Of a stretch of DNA of 64,000 bases, positions 50,071 to 57,764 are shown piece after piece. Origin of the DNA: Acidobacteriota bacterium (GTDB taxonomy: Bacteria > Acidobacteriota > Thermoanaerobaculia > UBA5066). The notes beneath the pieces are model-generated. The model did no database searches, was not told the origin of the DNA, and was given only the letters and a program-made list of their open reading frames with translations. The DNA is taken from contig JAKOVQ010000001.1 of assembly GCA_029781975.1 (NCBI GenBank), positions 1 through 64,000 of the forward strand, in the 5' to 3' direction. Both the position numbers and the translations under genes were made by a program. How positions within the stretch are numbered: the first letter of the stretch is position 1; every line of letters begins with the position of its first letter.

Positions 50071-50649
50071 TCAGGTCGCAGCCGTGCGACGGCCTTCAGC
50101 CGGCCGAGCTCCCAGCCGCCTCCGAAGCCTCGCCAGCGCCCGCGCCTCGAGCTGCCCCGCGCGGGCCTTCCCGACCCCGAGGGCTCGGCCGACCTCTTCC
50201 AGTGTGATCTCCTCGTCCCCCTCGCTGAGGTAGCGCAGCTCGAGGACCCGTCTCTCGCGTGGCGGGAGGTCCTCCAGGCGGCGCCGAACCTCGCGGAGAA
50301 GCATGAGCCGCGGCGCGTTCAACGCCTCGGCGCGGGGGGCGTCGGGCCGCTCGAACTCCTCTCCCTCCTCGTCGACGAGCATCAGCGGAACCGTCCGGGC
50401 CGCCTCGCGAAATTGCCTCGCCCGTTCGCCCCGGGTGGCCCGGGAGACCGTCGCCACAGCGTGCGGGCCCCACGCTCCCCGGTCGGGATCGAAGGTCTCG
50501 GAGGCCCTCAGCAGCGCGAGGAAGGCGACCTCGAGGACGCCCTCCTCGTCGGGGGCGCCACGTCCCCATCGGTGGGCCGCCCAGAAGGCGAGCTTGACGT
50601 GCTCGGCGGGATCGGGGCGCGCGGATGCAGGGGAATGATCGGTCGACAC
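50071..50649 (-). CDS. Island-encoded sigma-70-family factor
   Basis: 192 residues from GTG 50649. A TTG at 50697 would put the terminator hairpin inside the gene and is rejected. A region-2-like part (about 15-85) has VKLAFWAAHRWGRG and FLALLRASETFDPDRGAW, the latter like LMRAVERFDPERG. Region 4 (about 115-180) has LEDLPPRERRVLELRYLSEG and EEVGRALGVGKARAGQLE, a good -35-binding HTH. Region 3 is reduced. It probably directs island transcription. It lies just below a strong terminator, so its own expression may need readthrough. Confidence 0.78.
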   Translation of the reverse strand: MSTDHSPASARPDPAEHVKLAFWAAHRWGRGAPDEEGVLEVAFLALLRASETFDPDRGAWGPHAVATVSRATRGERARQFREAARTVPLMLVDEEGEEFERPDAPRAEALNAPRLMLLREVRRRLEDLPPRERRVLELRYLSEGDEEITLEEVGRALGVGKARAGQLEARALARLRRRLGARPAEGRRTAAT

Positions 50650-50661
50650 GAAGCCCTCGCG

Positions 50662-50707
50662 AAAAAGGGCCCCTCCCCTCGCGGAGGTGACGAGCAAGGG
50701 GAGGGGC
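50662..50707 (-). terminator. Intrinsic terminator just upstream of the sigma gene
   Basis: On the minus strand: an 11-bp perfect stem (50697-50707 with 50669-50679), a 17-nt loop, then CC and TTTTT (50662-50666). It follows the long leftward operon and ends 12 nt before the sigma GTG. This is the best intrinsic terminator in the window. Confidence 0.75.
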
Positions 50708-50790
50708 GGAGGGAAAGCCTGCCGCCGGGTCTCCGCGTCCCCGGCCCGGAAAGGAGGATCCGGCCCGAGTCCCCCCGGCGACAGGACGAG

Positions 50791-51417
50791 CTACACGCGC
50801 GACGGCCGGACGAACGCGATGACGACGCCCTCCCGCTCGATGGACGCTCGAGGGTTGCGACCGACGCGCTCCGAAGCCGCCGCGAGGACCTCGTCCTCGG
50901 CCTCACGGATCACGCCGGGCCAGTGCGTCGGAGCCCGACCGTTGATCGTCTCGAACGCGCGGCCGAAGACGGTCTCCGCCGCGACCGCGGCTTCCGCGAC
51001 CGACGCGGCGGCGAGGAGCGCGCTCACGAGCGCCTTCTTCCGAGCCGCAAGCTCCGCCTCCGCCGCGGCAAGGGCGGCCCTGGCCGCGGCCTGGCGCTGC
51101 TGCTCTTCCTCGGCCCGGACGGCCTGCTCGGCCTCGGCCAGGGCGGCGGCGGCGACTCGGCGCTGGCGCTGGAGCGCGTCGCGGGCCGGAACGATCGCGG
51201 CGAGACCGGCCGCGTGGTCGTCTCCGTCGCGAAGGTTGCGGATCGACTCGGCGAGCGCCTGGTCGAGCCGCGCCTCTTCGGCAGAGAGCTCCTCGGCGCG
51301 GCGGTCGATCGTCGCGAGCTTCGCGCGAAGGCCCGCGACGCGCTCGCGGAGCCCGGGGAGCGGGTCCTCGACGGTGGGAGCGTCGGCCGACGCCCTCCGG
51401 AACGAGGGCGCGCTCAC
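50791..51417 (-). CDS. Hypothetical coiled-coil protein
   Basis: 208 residues from GTG 51417, sharing GTGA with the upstream gene. A long heptad-rich Ala/Glu/Arg/Leu region spans about 20-150, and the C-terminal part has HWPGVIREAEDEVLAAASE. No family recognised. It resembles small scaffold-like or packaging-accessory proteins of phages only in composition. Last gene of the leftward operon before the terminator. Confidence 0.6.
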   Translation of the reverse strand: MSAPSFRRASADAPTVEDPLPGLRERVAGLRAKLATIDRRAEELSAEEARLDQALAESIRNLRDGDDHAAGLAAIVPARDALQRQRRVAAAALAEAEQAVRAEEEQQRQAAARAALAAAEAELAARKKALVSALLAAASVAEAAVAAETVFGRAFETINGRAPTHWPGVIREAEDEVLAAASERVGRNPRASIEREGVVIAFVRPSRV

Positions 51418-51644
51418 GAGCGACCTCCGGCGAGGCGGGCCTCGAGCTCGGACGCGGGCACGCAGGAGTGCGACGCGGCGCGCGCGAGCCGGGTCAGCGC
51501 CTCGCTCCTCTCGGCCGGCGTCGAGCCGTCGCGCATCGTGACCTCGGCGCCGGCCTCGTCGTACGTCCGGACGAGCTCGGCGAGGGGGATGCCGGAGTCC
51601 TTTGAGGCGGTGGCAACCATCGTGAAGAACGCGGACAGTTTCAT
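51414..51644 (-). CDS. Hypothetical 76-aa island protein
   Basis: ATG 51644 with AAAGGAGC 6 nt upstream. Sequence MKLSAFFTMVATASKDSGIP then LVRTYDEAGAEVTMRDGST. No family recognised. Both ends fit the operon: clear start, GTGA overlap at the stop. Confidence 0.55.
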   Translation of the reverse strand: MKLSAFFTMVATASKDSGIPLAELVRTYDEAGAEVTMRDGSTPAERSEALTRLARAASHSCVPASELEARLAGGRS

Positions 51645-51660
51645 CGGGGGCTCCTTTCGG

Positions 51661-51843
51661 TCAGTTGGGGCGAGCCGGTGTCTCCGGTTCGCGGAGGACG
51701 AGTCGATCAAGAGCGAGCGCGACACGCTGCGCGGCGCCCCACGTGAGCACCACGGCCCGCCCGTCGGGGGTGGAGATCCGGACGTCGGGACGCCGCGACT
51801 CTTCGGGCGGGCCGACCTCGACGAGGACGACGTCATGCGCCAC
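51661..51843 (-). CDS. Hypothetical 60-aa island protein
   Basis: GTG 51843 with a GGGGGAG-like site. Beta-rich small protein (VVLVEVGPPEESRRPDVRIS, then GRAVVLTWGAAQRVALALDR). It overlaps the end of the upstream gene by 11 nt. No family recognised. Confidence 0.5.
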   Translation of the reverse strand: MAHDVVLVEVGPPEESRRPDVRISTPDGRAVVLTWGAAQRVALALDRLVLREPETPARPN

Positions 51844-52306
51844 GGGCTCCCCCCTCTTCGATGGCGCGGAGGACGTCCACAGCCGCGTCCGGGTGGGGCT
51901 TCAGCGCGGCTGCGATCCTGGCCCGAAGCTCGAGCCATTCCGCCGACCGTACGAGCCGGGGGGCTTCCTCGGCCACCCGGGCGAGGAGGGCCAGGGCGTC
52001 TAGGACCACCTTCAAGCCGGCGAGGGCCGCGCGGACGTCCCGGCCCTTCTCGGCCTTGTCGACGAGCCTTCGGGCGTGCGCCTCGGCCGACCGGATCCTC
52101 GAAAGGAGGTCCTCCCCGTGCGCCTCGTCCTCCGCCTCGCGGGCGAGGGCCAGGACCCGGGGGAGGTGCGCCTCACGGTGCCGCCGCACCGACGCCTCCG
52201 AGATACCGACGCGCGTCGCAACGCGACGATTCGGCTCCCCAGCGACGAGAGCGGCGTCGAGCTCCGGGCGGTCCGGCCTCGAGCAGACGGAACAGGCTCG
52301 GGCCAC
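51833..52306 (-). CDS. CxxC-HTH small-terminase-like or DNA-binding protein
   Basis: 157 residues from GTG 52306. CSVC at 5-8, then LDAALVAGEPNRRVATRVGI and SEASVRRHREAHLP, a zinc-knuckle plus HTH pattern common in phage and plasmid proteins. A helical part follows (AEAHARRLVDKAEKGRDVRA). It could be a small-terminase-like DNA binder or a regulator; no large terminase is present to support the former. It lies within the leftward operon. Confidence 0.6.
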   Translation of the reverse strand: MARACSVCSRPDRPELDAALVAGEPNRRVATRVGISEASVRRHREAHLPRVLALAREAEDEAHGEDLLSRIRSAEAHARRLVDKAEKGRDVRAALAGLKVVLDALALLARVAEEAPRLVRSAEWLELRARIAAALKPHPDAAVDVLRAIEEGGARGA

Positions 52307-52307
52307 G

Positions 52308-52592
52308 TCAGCCCTTCCCCTTCCTCGCGATCGCGCGGAGGTCCTCGGCGAGCTGCAGGGCGAACTCGGGGGGAGGCGCCGCGAGGTGGACGACGACGAG
52401 GACCCGGGGGCTGGCCGGCTTCGGCCGGGGCTTCGGAGCGCGCCCGACCGTAGGCGAGGGCGAAGGGGCTGGCTCCTCGGCGCGGCCGTTCTCGGGCCCC
52501 CGGGCGAGCTCGACGAGGGCCTCGGATAGGTCCTCGAGGCGAGGCCGCGGCCCGGTAGCAACCGACCGGTCACGAGCGAAGCGCGCGGCCAT
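52308..52592 (-). CDS. Hypothetical 94-aa island protein
   Basis: ATG 52592 overlaps the upstream TAA (TAATG). Pro-rich linker in the middle (EEPAPSPSPTVGRAPKPRPK) and a beta-helix end (PRVLVVVHLAAPPPEFALQL). No family recognised. Confidence 0.5.
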   Translation of the reverse strand: MAARFARDRSVATGPRPRLEDLSEALVELARGPENGRAEEPAPSPSPTVGRAPKPRPKPASPRVLVVVHLAAPPPEFALQLAEDLRAIARKGKG

Positions 52593-52885
52593 TAGTTCGA
52601 GACCTCCGCCCCCGGAAGGGCGCGCTCCGCCTCCGGCGCCTCGGCCTCCTGGTCGCGCGCGCGGATCAGGGCCCGGAGGAGCGGCTCGAGGCCGACCCGC
52701 GAGAGCATCACGCCCCGGGTCGTCGGAATCGGCTCGCCGGAAGCCGTGCGGTCTCCGGGAATGAACCGACGGACGTCCAGGACCTCCGTCCCGTCGACCT
52801 CGAGGAGCCGGACCCGGATCTCCTCGGCGCCGGCCGGGAGGACGCCGAGGAGGGCGAGCTCGCGGAAACGGCCGGCCCGTCTCAC
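52592..52885 (-). CDS. PC4-like single-stranded DNA-binding protein (tentative)
   Basis: 97 residues from GTG 52885 (GTGA overlap). The stretch VLDVRRFIPGDRTASGEPIP then TTRGVMLSRVGLEPLLRAL fits the PC4/YdbC pattern of a beta strand, a Pro-rich turn, Lys/Thr-Arg-Gly-hydrophobic-Leu-Ser and a closing helix. PC4-like proteins bind single-stranded DNA and occur in phages. Position next to the DUF3987 ATPase and zinc ribbon would suit replication. Assignment is by pattern only. Confidence 0.5.
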   Translation of the reverse strand: MRRAGRFRELALLGVLPAGAEEIRVRLLEVDGTEVLDVRRFIPGDRTASGEPIPTTRGVMLSRVGLEPLLRALIRARDQEAEAPEAERALPGAEVSN

Positions 52886-53274
52886 CGGGGCCCCCCTCGC
52901 TCGATTTCCACAAGGGCGGCCGGGCCGGGGGTCGGGTTCGCGTCCTCGCGGGCCAGCCGTTCGGCCACTGGCGCCGGAGGGTGACACCGGCGGCAGACGA
53001 GGACGCCGGCGGCCCCGTGCCAGAAGTCGGAGCCCCTGCAGGAGTAGCAGACGAGTCCCGCCACGGCCGCTCGGAGGGGCCGCCGCTGGAGCGCGAGGGA
53101 GCGGGGCCGATCGCGCTTCCGGCGATGGCACGGGAGGCAGAGGAGCCGATCGGGCTCGGCCAAGAGGGCCCCGCAGGAGAGACAGGGGGGCGTGGAGCCC
53201 GCACCCCCCTCGAGGGCAGGGGCGGAGGGGAGCTCCGGGAGGCCGTTCGGGAACGCCGCGTCGAGGAGATTCAT
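52882..53274 (-). CDS. Multi-zinc-ribbon protein
   Basis: 130 residues from ATG 53274, with GGAGG upstream and ATGA overlap with the DUF3987 gene. Four CxxC knuckles: CLSC near 31-34, CLPC near 46-49, CYSC near 76-79 and CRRC near 94-97. Together they could form two zinc ribbons. Likely nucleic-acid binding, perhaps a primase-type zinc module supplied as a separate chain. No family name can be given. Confidence 0.65.
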   Translation of the reverse strand: MNLLDAAFPNGLPELPSAPALEGGAGSTPPCLSCGALLAEPDRLLCLPCHRRKRDRPRSLALQRRPLRAAVAGLVCYSCRGSDFWHGAAGVLVCRRCHPPAPVAERLAREDANPTPGPAALVEIERGGPR

Positions 53275-54761
53275 CGGGGGCCTCCGTCCGCCGCTTCCGG
53301 ATCGCCCCCCGACGCCATAAACGCGGTTGACGCGGAAATTCGACCACCCGGGGGGTCCGGGAGGGTCGTTCGGGCGTTTACCGCGTTTTCCGCGTGCTCC
53401 ACGGAGAACCAGCGCTCGGCCGGACGCCCCTTCTTCGCCGCCGGCGTCTCCCTCCTCCCCTTCGCGAGGCCGAGCCGGGCGAGGAGGTCGAGCGCGGTCC
53501 CGATCCGCGGCGATGAGACGTTCCGGCTGAAGAGCTCGCGGAACTCGTTCCGGGTCATCCCGTCCGGTCGGCCCCGGAGCTCCTCGAGGATGTCGTCCGC
53601 GACGCGGTCGCCGAGCTTGCCCCCGAAGAGGACCTCCGCCGACTGCTTCGCCCCGTCCCAGAAGGCGAGGGCCGCGGCCAGGTGAGGGGCCCGGACGACC
53701 CGCTCGCGGTCCAGAAGGGCGTAGACGAGGGAAAGGCGGAGGACGTGCTGAGGGCCCCTGGCCGTCACGGCTCCGATGAGCCCGGGACGGTCGGCCGTGA
53801 GGAGGCCGTAGACGCGGCTCCACGCCTCCTCGGCCCCGCGGTCCCTCCGCATCTCCTCGATGCTCCGGGCGGCGTCGAGCGTCTCTCGCAGCTCGAGTGC
53901 CATGGGGAGAAGGTCGGAGTCGGCGAGCCCCCCACCGTTCGGCAGGAGATGGGGCCGCCTGACCGAGATGTATAGAAACCTGTTCGCCCACCCGTTGATG
54001 GTGTCCGCCTGGCTCTGGAGCATGGCGAGCTCGGCGGGCGTGATCTGCGCCACGAGCCCGACGTGAGGCTCGGTGGCTCGAAGCGGCTTCTTCGTGAGGG
54101 TGCAGAGGTCGGACCCGTCCCATGCCTGCCGCATGAGGGCCGAGAGGCTGTTCCCCTCGCGCTCCATCCGACGGAGGACGCTCCCGAGCTCGGACTCGAG
54201 GACGAGGAGGCGCTTGTCGGTGACGCCCGAGTCGACGACGACGTCCTCGTGCCGGACGACCTTGCCCTTCTCGCGAACGGGAACGAGGCCGCGGATCTCG
54301 TCCCGGACCGCGGCGACGACGCCCTCGCCGCTGCTGAGTCCCGATGCTGTGGGCGGGATGCAGCCCTCCCCGGCGAGTCGGAAGAGGCGTCGACCCTCCG
54401 AGACGGCGGTCCCCTTCCTCCCCTCCGACGTCGGCCCCACGAGCGTCACGAAGAGGTTGCAGCCGTGGCGATCGCCCCCGACTCGGAGGTGAGGCCCTCG
54501 GCCGACGACGACGCCGAACGTGGTCAGGAAGGCGCCGAGGACCCCGAAAGGGTCGGCCTCGGTGTGAGGCGCCACGGTGCGGACGTAGCGCCCGGCGAGG
54601 CCACGGAGGGCGGGTTCCGCGAGGGTGGGACGTGGGAGAGGAGGAGGCGCGGGGAGCCATTCGACCTCGAGGGGCTCGGCCGGTTCGGACTCCATCTCGC
54701 GGACGATGTCCTCCTCCTCGGGGGTGAGGGGGACTTCACGGAAGGGACGCGGCCGCGTCAC
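53271..54761 (-). CDS. DUF3987/YfjI-type ATPase, probable island replication protein
   Basis: 496 residues from GTG 54761. The N-terminal part contains the Walker-A-like GPTSEGRKGT at 109-118 of DUF3987 proteins. The middle has the acidic VLESELGSVLRRM and the polar ALMRQAWDGSDLC. The C-terminal half carries a winged-helix region (GRPDGMTRNEFRELFSRNVS). Such proteins accompany primases on phages, satellites and islands and are thought to act as helicase-like ATPases. Near the C-terminus, codons for ISASTAFMAS coincide with the right copy of the 28-bp repeat and an inverted AAACGCGGT motif, possibly origin-like. No separate primase domain is present. Confidence 0.75.
   Translation of the reverse strand: MTRPRPFREVPLTPEEEDIVREMESEPAEPLEVEWLPAPPPLPRPTLAEPALRGLAGRYVRTVAPHTEADPFGVLGAFLTTFGVVVGRGPHLRVGGDRHGCNLFVTLVGPTSEGRKGTAVSEGRRLFRLAGEGCIPPTASGLSSGEGVVAAVRDEIRGLVPVREKGKVVRHEDVVVDSGVTDKRLLVLESELGSVLRRMEREGNSLSALMRQAWDGSDLCTLTKKPLRATEPHVGLVAQITPAELAMLQSQADTINGWANRFLYISVRRPHLLPNGGGLADSDLLPMALELRETLDAARSIEEMRRDRGAEEAWSRVYGLLTADRPGLIGAVTARGPQHVLRLSLVYALLDRERVVRAPHLAAALAFWDGAKQSAEVLFGGKLGDRVADDILEELRGRPDGMTRNEFRELFSRNVSSPRIGTALDLLARLGLAKGRRETPAAKKGRPAERWFSVEHAENAVNARTTLPDPPGGRISASTAFMASGGDPEAADGGPR
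53311..53338. repeat. 28-bp direct repeat, right copy, with inverted motifs
   Basis: Identical to 47849-47876. AAACGCGGT (53319-53327) is inverted at 53380-53388, and ACGCGGAAA (53330-53338) at 53387-53395. It lies in the 3' codons of the DUF3987 gene. Confidence 0.7.
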
Positions 54762-55003
54762 GCCGCGCCTCCGAGCGAGCGAACGATCCGCTCGTCGAGC
54801 CCGGCCTCGCGGGCCAGGTCTCGGCGGAGACGAAGGAGGACCTCGTCCGTGAGCGGGTCGGGGCTCGTCCTTCCCTCCCGGGCGAGGCGGCGAAGAAAGA
54901 CGATCGCGCCTGCCCGGTTTCTCCGGACGATCCGGGCAACCGCCTCCCGGGGGTACCGGCGCTCGGCTTCCTCGAGGGCCTCGGCGATTTGCAACCAGCT
55001 CAC
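54758..55003 (-). CDS. Hypothetical 81-aa island protein
   Basis: GTG 55003 with GAGGGG 5 nt upstream; a GTG at 55048 is also in frame. Helical and Arg-rich (WLQIAEALEEAERRYPREAV, then RLRRDLAREAGLDERIVRSL). The stop shares GTGA with the DUF3987 start. No family recognised. Confidence 0.55.
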   Translation of the reverse strand: MSWLQIAEALEEAERRYPREAVARIVRRNRAGAIVFLRRLAREGRTSPDPLTDEVLLRLRRDLAREAGLDERIVRSLGGAA

Positions 55004-55107
55004 CGGCGACCCCCTCGGCGACCCCAGCGCCGGAGCCACGCGCCCCACGGGTGGCGGAGCCGGTGACGGATGAGAAGGACGAACTTGCGCCCGAGCGGGG
55101 CGCTCAC
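55000..55107 (-). CDS. Possible 35-aa basic peptide
   Basis: GTG 55107 to a TGA that overlaps the next GTG (GTGA). Arg/Trp-rich, starts MSAPLGRKFVLLIRHRLRHP. No Shine-Dalgarno. Supported only by the overlap style. Confidence 0.3.
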   Translation of the reverse strand: MSAPLGRKFVLLIRHRLRHPWGAWLRRWGRRGGRR

Positions 55108-55239
55108 GAGGGGACGGTCTCTACCGGTGGCGGTGCTATCCTTCGGACCTCGCTCCCCATCCCCATGACGTTGAGCCGCCGGCCAGGGCGGCTCTTCGGT
55201 TTTCAGGGGATCACTTCTGTACGGCATCGATCTCTCCTG

Positions 55240-55464
55240 TCACGCGGCCGGCGGGAGATCGCGGACGAACCGCTCGAGCTCCTCCCGCGGGACGACGATG
55301 CTCCGTCCGATCCGCCGACCCTCGAGAGCTCCGCGCCGGATCAGGTTCCTCACGCCGGATGCGCTGAGTCCGAGCTTCGAGGCAACGTCGACGAGCCGGT
55401 ACGTCACCGGCGCCGTGTCGCGCTCGCGCCGCCCGGCGGTTAGGGTTCGCGTGGGCTTGGGCAT
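55240..55464 (-). CDS. xis: AlpA/excisionase-type HTH protein
   Basis: 74 residues from ATG 55464, with AAGGAG 8 nt upstream. A single MerR-like HTH_17 domain: TYRLVDVASKLGLSASGVRN, then LIRRGALEGRRIGRSIVVPR and EELERFV. This is the classic form of excisionases and AlpA regulators of islands and satellites. The leader holds two similar operator-like sites (55553-55625). It probably works with the tyrosine integrase. Confidence 0.85.
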   Translation of the reverse strand: MPKPTRTLTAGRRERDTAPVTYRLVDVASKLGLSASGVRNLIRRGALEGRRIGRSIVVPREELERFVRDLPPAA

Positions 55465-55552
55465 GGTTGTCTTCTCCTTTCGGACAGTCCCGTTCGTTGG
55501 GGGCCGTGCTGCGACAAGATGGGCCCGTCGGGACCCCAAGTCGATCCGACAG

Positions 55553-55625
55553 CCCTAAGGAATGTCTTAGGGAAATGCAGTCGCCGGGCGATCTCGTTAC
55601 GACACGCCTTAGGCGTGTCTTAAGG
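55553..55625. promoter_or_regulatory. Two related operator-like sites upstream of the excisionase gene
   Basis: CCCTAAG GAATGT CTTAGGG (55553-55572) is a 7-bp inverted repeat. GACACGCC TTA GGCGTGTC (55601-55619) is an 8-bp inverted repeat over the stop of the upstream gene. TGTCTTA occurs at 55563 and 55616, exactly 53 bp (five helical turns) apart. Confidence 0.5.
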
Positions 55626-56400
55626 TTCGCCGCTTCCTCGAGCCCGGCATGATCGGCGGCCAGGTCGCCGAGGGATAGGCCAGAACCGCCCGGCGGATCC
55701 GAGTCTGCATCGCTTCCACTGACAACCCGGCAGCCTTCGCGACTTCCTTCCGGGCGGCGGCGATCGCCTGCCACTTCGGCTCGCCGTCTGGCTTCGCGAA
55801 CCTCTGCGGCTTGCTCTCCGCCATCGCCTTGGCCTTCTCGAAGGCATCCCACGCGAGAGACTGAGCGGCTCTGGCGCGGGTCAGCGATTCGGTGAGCGGA
55901 TGCGCCGTTCGCAGCGCCGTCGCGAGCCCGAGAAGAAAGGCGACGTCCGCCCGCGGCCGCATCACTTTCTCCCGTGCCGGTGCGTAGTAGCAACGCCAGG
56001 CCGCCGCTTCGATGCTCTCCGCGACACGGACCGAGAACATGGTCGAAGGCGTTTGCCGGAGAGCTTCGAGAACCTCGCGGTGCGCGAGGGGCGGGGCGCC
56101 GAGAGGACGGAGATGCCCCGAGAGAACGAACCGCGCGGCGACGAGACCAGTCACCGACTCGAGCTGTCCAGGTTCGAGCTGCCGGACGCTGACCTCGCCG
56201 AGAACCGCGCGCTCGAGCACGGCCTCCGGCGAGAGTCCGAGGCTGCGAAGGGCGAAGGCGAGCGCTTCGAGTGACGGCGGTGCTCCAGGACCCTTCGTCT
56301 CGCGTCGAAGGACCTCCGACGATGTCGCCGACGTCGGGCCCTTCTCTTCGTCTGCGCTCAGCCTCGGAGCGGGCTTCGAGGATCCCTTCGTCTTCTTCAT
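55609..56400 (-). CDS. Hypothetical 263-aa island protein with possible HTH
   Basis: ATG 56400 with GGAGG 5 nt upstream. The N-terminus is a basic/acidic linker. The centre (about 85-175) is helical with Trp and Tyr (EAAAWRCYYAPAREK). Near the end, AAARKEVAKAAGLSVEAMQT could be an HTH, followed by RIRRAVLAYPSATWPP. No family recognised. A regulator or replication accessory is possible. Confidence 0.55.
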   Translation of the reverse strand: MKKTKGSSKPAPRLSADEEKGPTSATSSEVLRRETKGPGAPPSLEALAFALRSLGLSPEAVLERAVLGEVSVRQLEPGQLESVTGLVAARFVLSGHLRPLGAPPLAHREVLEALRQTPSTMFSVRVAESIEAAAWRCYYAPAREKVMRPRADVAFLLGLATALRTAHPLTESLTRARAAQSLAWDAFEKAKAMAESKPQRFAKPDGEPKWQAIAAARKEVAKAAGLSVEAMQTRIRRAVLAYPSATWPPIMPGSRKRRTLRHA

Positions 56401-56546
56401 CGCGCCTCCAGGCGCCCCCGAAGGAAGGCCCCGGCGGGAAACGCGGGGCGCTGCGCTTGTCGACCCGGGGATCAGTCGGGCCTATCCCGCCGGAGCGGAT
56501 CATCAAGGAACTCCCGCTCGGAGTGAACAGGTCGCCTGGACGATCA

Positions 56547-56915
56547 TCACGCGGCCTTCCTCTCGGGCTCGCCGGGGAAGGGGACGACGATCCCGCGCGC
56601 GTCAGTGAACGTGTCGGGCGTCTCGTCCCGTTCCTCTCGGCGGAGCTGGTAGAACTCGAGGCGGGTGCCGTCACCGACCCACCCGACCGTGCCTCGGGGC
56701 GCTTCCTCGAGGAGTTCGCGCAGCTCGGACAGGTGATCGCCCCAGCTCATTCGGCGGGTGCACTCGAAGAAGCGACCTCCAACGACGATGCCACTCCCGC
56801 AGGAGTGCCACGAGAGACCGTCGTTGAGGGTGTGGCTCCCGTAGAGCTTCCACGGTGCGCGGCGGGTAGCGAGGGGCTCGGCGCAGCGGACGAGGGGACG
56901 TGCGCTCACGGTCAC
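56547..56915 (-). CDS. Hypothetical 122-aa island protein
   Basis: Two in-frame GTGs, 56915 (GTGA with the upstream stop, preferred) and 56909. Small alpha/beta protein: WKLYGSHTLNDGLSWHSCGS, then FFECTRRMSWGDHLSELREL. No family recognised. Confidence 0.5.
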   Translation of the reverse strand: MTVSARPLVRCAEPLATRRAPWKLYGSHTLNDGLSWHSCGSGIVVGGRFFECTRRMSWGDHLSELRELLEEAPRGTVGWVGDGTRLEFYQLRREERDETPDTFTDARGIVVPFPGEPERKAA

Positions 56916-57343
56916 GCCTCTTCGATCCGTCGGCCGAACCGATCGACGATGCTGTACCTGCCGCGCGCCTTCGCCTCGGCGATCTCGGAGTCCGTCGCCG
57001 GGACGAGGACGTCGAGAACGAACGTCGGCAGGGCCCGCTGCGAGAAGCCGATGAGGGGCTCCCCGTCGACCGTGAGGTCGGTCCTCCTCGCGGCGCTGCG
57101 AATGAACAGGTAGGAGCTCCCAACGCGGAGGTCGCTGCACCATTCCTTGCCGCCGGCCTCCGGGTGGCCGAGGTGGGCGGAGAGGACCTGAGCGAGCTGC
57201 ACGCCGGACTCGGCCAGAAGCGTGGCGACCATCGACGAGAAGAGAACGCGGCCGAGCGCCTCCATCCCGGGGTGAGGCGACCATCGGCCGAGGGCCTTGG
57301 AGAGCGACACGAAGCCGTCGTCAGGATGCCGCGCGGCGCTCAC
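56912..57343 (-). CDS. Hypothetical 143-aa island protein
   Basis: GTG 57343, overlapping the upstream stop. Sequence features: MEALGRVLFSSMVATLLAES helix, SDLRVGSSYLFIRSAARRTD strands and a closing RGRYSIVDRFGRRIEEA. No family recognised. The tight overlaps on both sides support it. Confidence 0.5.
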   Translation of the reverse strand: MSAARHPDDGFVSLSKALGRWSPHPGMEALGRVLFSSMVATLLAESGVQLAQVLSAHLGHPEAGGKEWCSDLRVGSSYLFIRSAARRTDLTVDGEPLIGFSQRALPTFVLDVLVPATDSEIAEAKARGRYSIVDRFGRRIEEA

Positions 57344-57693
57344 GAGCCCTCTCCTTCGCGCTCGGCCTCACGCATCGCCTCCCACTTCTCGAACGCCGCT
57401 TTCCAGCTCGCCGGGGGAATGAGGTCCTCGACGGGGCCGCAGAGGTCGAGTCCGTCGGTGATCTCTCGGAGGGAACGCTCGAGCGCCGCGAGGACGTCGC
57501 CGATTCGCAGCGAGAGGATCCCCAGGGCCTGCTCGAGGTTCTGGAGGCGGGATCGGAGGTCTCTCGCCGCCGATGGGCGACGGAGGTAGACTTCCCGCGG
57601 TCCCTTTCGGGAACGCCCCTCCGAGCCCGACGCCGTTGCCCCCTCCAAGAGACGCGACGCCGGGCTCGTCGTCTGTCTGGACTTCGTCAACAT
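57340..57693 (-). CDS. Hypothetical 117-aa island protein, first gene of the leftward operon
   Basis: ATG 57693 with GAGGAGGT 5 nt upstream. Ser/Arg-rich start, then a coiled-coil-like helix (LRSRLQNLEQALGILSLRIG). No family recognised. The region upstream holds the right-end repeats, so its promoter lies next to attR. Confidence 0.55.
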   Translation of the reverse strand: MLTKSRQTTSPASRLLEGATASGSEGRSRKGPREVYLRRPSAARDLRSRLQNLEQALGILSLRIGDVLAALERSLREITDGLDLCGPVEDLIPPASWKAAFEKWEAMREAEREGEGS

Positions 57694-57730
57694 GTGGACC
57701 TCCTCTTTCCCGCTCGAGGCGGGCTCGGTC

Positions 57731-57753
57731 GGTTGCGCCCGGATTGCGCCGGA
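57731..57753. repeat. Right arm-type repeat
   Basis: GGTTGCGCCCGGATTGCGCC plus three bases; matches 45621-45643 at 20 of 23 positions in the same orientation. Confidence 0.6.
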
Positions 57754-57764
57754 CGTGTTGAAGG

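Noticed and set aside
50650-50697. TTG start at 50697 for the sigma gene
   Set aside because: It would place the terminator and its T-run within the coding region; GTG 50649 avoids this.
51833-52306. True small terminase subunit
   Set aside because: Zinc-knuckle plus HTH pattern only; there is no large terminase or portal nearby.
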